Shown here: positions 62,901 through 64,000 of the stretch, piece by piece | Layout: every line of letters starts with the position of its first letter | How positions within the stretch are numbered: the first letter of the stretch is position 1 | Assembly (NCBI RefSeq): GCF_045066735.1 | Contig: NZ_JBISHH010000023.1 | Location: 196,174 to 260,173, forward strand | Reading direction: 5' to 3' | Length of the DNA: 64,000 nucleotides | Source: Algibacter sp045066735 | Lineage (GTDB): Bacteria; Bacteroidota; Bacteroidia; Flavobacteriales; Flavobacteriaceae | Notes under the pieces: generated by a model | What the model saw: the letters and a program-made list of their open reading frames with translations, nothing else | What the model was told of the DNA's origin: nothing | Database searches by the model: none | Program-made: the position numbers and the translations under genes

Positions 62901-63948
62901 TGGTACATTGCAAATTTGGCAACAATGGAGTGGTGCATCTCATAATTTATCAGATTACAATGCTGGTTATGCACAAGTTAATAAATTAGGATCTACTAGA
63001 GCTCGTCAATTTGTAGGGCTTGCTGATGAAACTATTGGCGGGGAAGCCGGAACACTTTTACCAACTAAATACTTACCTGTTGGACAAGGTTTTGTTACTG
63101 AAATTACAGCAACCGGAAAAGTGCAGTTTAATAATAGTCAACGTGTGTTTGTAAAAGAAGCCGATGCAAACGGATCAGGCACTACAGGATCTGTTTTTCT
63201 TAAAGGTGTAAATGCAAAAACGACTAATACAACAAGTGAAACACCAGAAGAAACAACCTTTCAAAAAATTAGATTAGAGTTTAACTCAACAACCGGACCT
63301 GAAGCAAAACGAGAACTTTTATTAGGTTTTAGCGAAGAAACATCAGATAGTTATGATTATGGTTATGATGCCGAATCTGACGATACAAACAACAACGATT
63401 TAAACCTAGACCTGGAAGGTAAAAACATGAATATGCAAGCCTATAGTCAAATAACAGACGATAAGGTTGTACCGCTAAACTTTAAATCTTCAGGAGATAA
63501 TAGCTTCGAGATTAAAATAACAGAAGAAATTAATTTAGACGAAAACCAAGAAATCTATTTACGCGATAATTTATTAGGCTTATATCACAATTTAAAACAA
63601 GACACAGGCTACACCTTTACGTCTACTCAAGGTGTTTTCAATAAAAGATTCGAAATTGTATTTCAAGATGAAGCACAAACCTTAAGTAATGAAGAGGTGA
63701 CAACTACAGAAAACTTTATCTACTTCCAAAACAAAGAAAACACCTTCTATGCTAAAAAACTTAATAGCGAGGTTACTAAGCTTGCTTTGGTTAACATGAG
63801 AGGTCAAACCGTTTTAGAACAACAAAACGTATCCTCTACAGAATTAAATAATGGTATTAAATTTAACAATTTAGCAACAGGAACTTATGTTGTTTGCTTA
63901 AGAACACAAGCCAATGAGGTACTTACTAAAAAAATTGTTATTAACTAA
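59911..63948 (+). CDS. Giant T9SS-exported calcium-repeat/LamG protein 2
   Basis: A 1345-residue paralog of the first. Signal peptide 1-24 (ending FALSQ), immediately followed by a short calcium-type block (DADNDGVYDEYDVDSNNDGI, residues 25-44). A beta-rich domain at about 50-300 has no visible likeness to that of protein 1. Then DxDxDG repeats at about 304-448, LamG at about 453-640 (TIDFDGVDDYL, WYHVAGVF, GEIDEVRVFNKAL), and residues 685-1345 almost identical to protein 1 (five amino-acid differences counted), ending in the same T9SS sorting domain. The N-terminal ligand-binding parts differ while the C-terminal module is shared, which suggests module exchange or gene conversion. Confidence 0.9.
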   Translation: MKIKLHLLLFLLGGLLTSQFALSQDADNDGVYDEYDVDSNNDGIIDPPYTCPAISGSANAQSDAVTWTKNGLKVFTIGNNTNGLGYQESGFEKEVFSKGEALTVLDGVNDYSFPASSWTSGSANTSVGTFANGTISYESNYYRRTTSPRIALLRSTTSGGFSSANSGHAIYVYPETAAQTGDYYTVNVNFTVPVRSFSLDMVDIYDTNLDTGAVSNYEVYADDNLVGYFSNTFIGNDVVANLKLYDADGVLKGSIASGQNIENTFGITADSGIKKISIKHIVISGQMATNTHEPHGLDTFAYSFVCAAPIDLDSDNDGIPNNVEAQSTLGYNAPSGTVNTTGLYQGLWNNYGSGLSPEDTDGDGTPDYLDLDSDNDGTPDIEENGMANTISGTDTDNDGLDNAFEGSNTNDPLDVNDDINNPSDLSILPDTDGDLTLGGDLDYRDGLDIFISEATIDFDGVDDYLDSDPFITDWNEATIMSWVKIENTNSGNLPKTYSIAGQESLKLFITKGRTPAFTVITQAQVTAGSNYPSNNIQAQPDPSFNIKMNNDVWYHVAGVFNSSTKTIKIFLNGELLNTISDPNLDSELITKNYNGSKHIYATREFTIGRYPTNTSVAGADHFNGEIDEVRVFNKALTDNQLQQIIYQEIEEVNGNVEGTIVPKNLVDFSDSSTNGQTIPWSSLQGYYPMTDIKTSTTSDFSNSGNHLTLHNITTIQEQTAPMPYETVNDGDWTARNTWLHGDVWDITSTSDNKDWSIVHVKNNVEANHAVKNLGLFIDSSKTLTINGDNQVENNWYLELNGALDLMGDSQLLQTINSDLVTSENGKILRRQEGTSNVYWYNYWSSPVGATAATALTDNNAAINNSNNSTFNIDMIKFNPGLQGRFTSSYSGSGSISTYWLYTFTNGLTYWDWRKLSISAPLNAGVGYTQKGTGAPGDTQEYTFEGKPHNGTILIDVIDKGGDGSVASVSKTEYLLGNPYASAIDIHKFIDDNEGVIDGTLQIWQQWSGASHNLSDYNAGYAQVNKLGSTRARQFVGLADETIGGEAGTLLPTKYLPVGQGFVTEITATGKVQFNNSQRVFVKEADANGSGTTGSVFLKGVNAKTTNTTSETPEETTFQKIRLEFNSTTGPEAKRELLLGFSEETSDSYDYGYDAESDDTNNNDLNLDLEGKNMNMQAYSQITDDKVVPLNFKSSGDNSFEIKITEEINLDENQEIYLRDNLLGLYHNLKQDTGYTFTSTQGVFNKRFEIVFQDEAQTLSNEEVTTTENFIYFQNKENTFYAKKLNSEVTKLALVNMRGQTVLEQQNVSSTELNNGIKFNNLATGTYVVCLRTQANEVLTKKIVIN

Positions 63949-64000
63949 TTGTTAATTTCAAATACATATTTTAAAAGACCACAACCTATGTGGTCTTTTT
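61962..64000 (+). repeat. Long near-identical direct repeat, copy 2
   Basis: Partner of 57522-59560, offset 4440 bp. It reaches the window edge, so its right boundary may extend further. Confidence 0.95.
63973..63999 (+). terminator. Terminator of giant gene 2
   Basis: Stem aaaagaccac / gtggtctttt followed by T's at the window end. Confidence 0.8.

Noticed and set aside
1..64000. Mobile element, prophage or defence island
   Set aside because: No transposase, integrase, phage structural gene, restriction-modification or toxin-antitoxin signature was found; the order of genes looks like core chromosome.

Overview
This AT-rich window almost certainly comes from a marine member of the Flavobacteriaceae (Bacteroidota); I cannot fix the genus. 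The evidence is consistent. There are two TonB-dependent receptors with N-terminal carboxypeptidase-regulatory-like domains, each followed by an outer-membrane lipoprotein gene. Several large proteins end in type IX secretion (T9SS) sorting domains. Proteins of DUF4270, DUF3108 and BrxA/B type are present, atpD-atpC stands apart from other ATP synthase genes, and -7 boxes of the TAnnTTTG type occur with few Shine-Dalgarno sites. No rRNA, tRNA, CRISPR array, insertion sequence or prophage was seen.

Layout. 1-328: truncated membrane protein. 431-5558 (minus): TonB receptor, internally repetitive lipoprotein and endonuclease I lipoprotein. 5731-10362 (minus): tight operon DUF3108, tryptophan 2,3-dioxygenase family, M23 peptidase, pgi. 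10743-13067 (plus): NtrY-like histidine kinase and enoyl-CoA hydratase. 13535-17116 (minus): array of four paralogous small secreted proteins, each with its own promoter and terminator, divergent from an AraC regulator at 17319. 18285-25209 (minus): T9SS-exported SGNH hydrolase, HD hydrolase, AraC/GyrI regulator, acyl-ACP desaturase with PlsC acyltransferase (membrane lipid synthesis), a lipoprotein and bacilliredoxin. 25615-34383: J-domain/TerB protein, DUF1569 protein, S66 carboxypeptidase, metG, ferritin, an unlisted small Cys-rich protein, lipocalin-like lipoprotein and OmpA protein. 34452-38856: DNA damage/mutagenesis locus with a short DnaE divergent from an S24 repressor and a UmuD-like protein but no UmuC beside them. 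38944-45312 (minus): TonB receptor, SGNH lipoprotein, then atpD-atpC. 45528-49905 (minus): GT5-like protein, DUF4270 lipoprotein, glmS. 50067-54907 (plus): panC-panD-flippase-like gene, esterase-fold protein, radA. 55258-63948: two giant calcium-repeat/LamG/T9SS proteins.

Most of the window is core flavobacterial genome. The parts that look least explained are: (a) the two giant T9SS proteins, whose last 661 residues are almost identical at DNA level (about 2.04 kb) and whose different 5' leaders share an identical 40-nt element at the same distance from promoter and start codon; (b) the four-member secreted paralog array with duplicated promoter and terminator modules; (c) several enzyme-fold proteins lacking a canonical catalytic or ligand residue (GT5-like protein, esterase-fold protein, M23 peptidase, PHP domain of DnaE); and (d) a dispersed noncoding repeat present in two copies.

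All calls were made by reading the sequence without database searches; family names come from recognised motifs and remembered family features.
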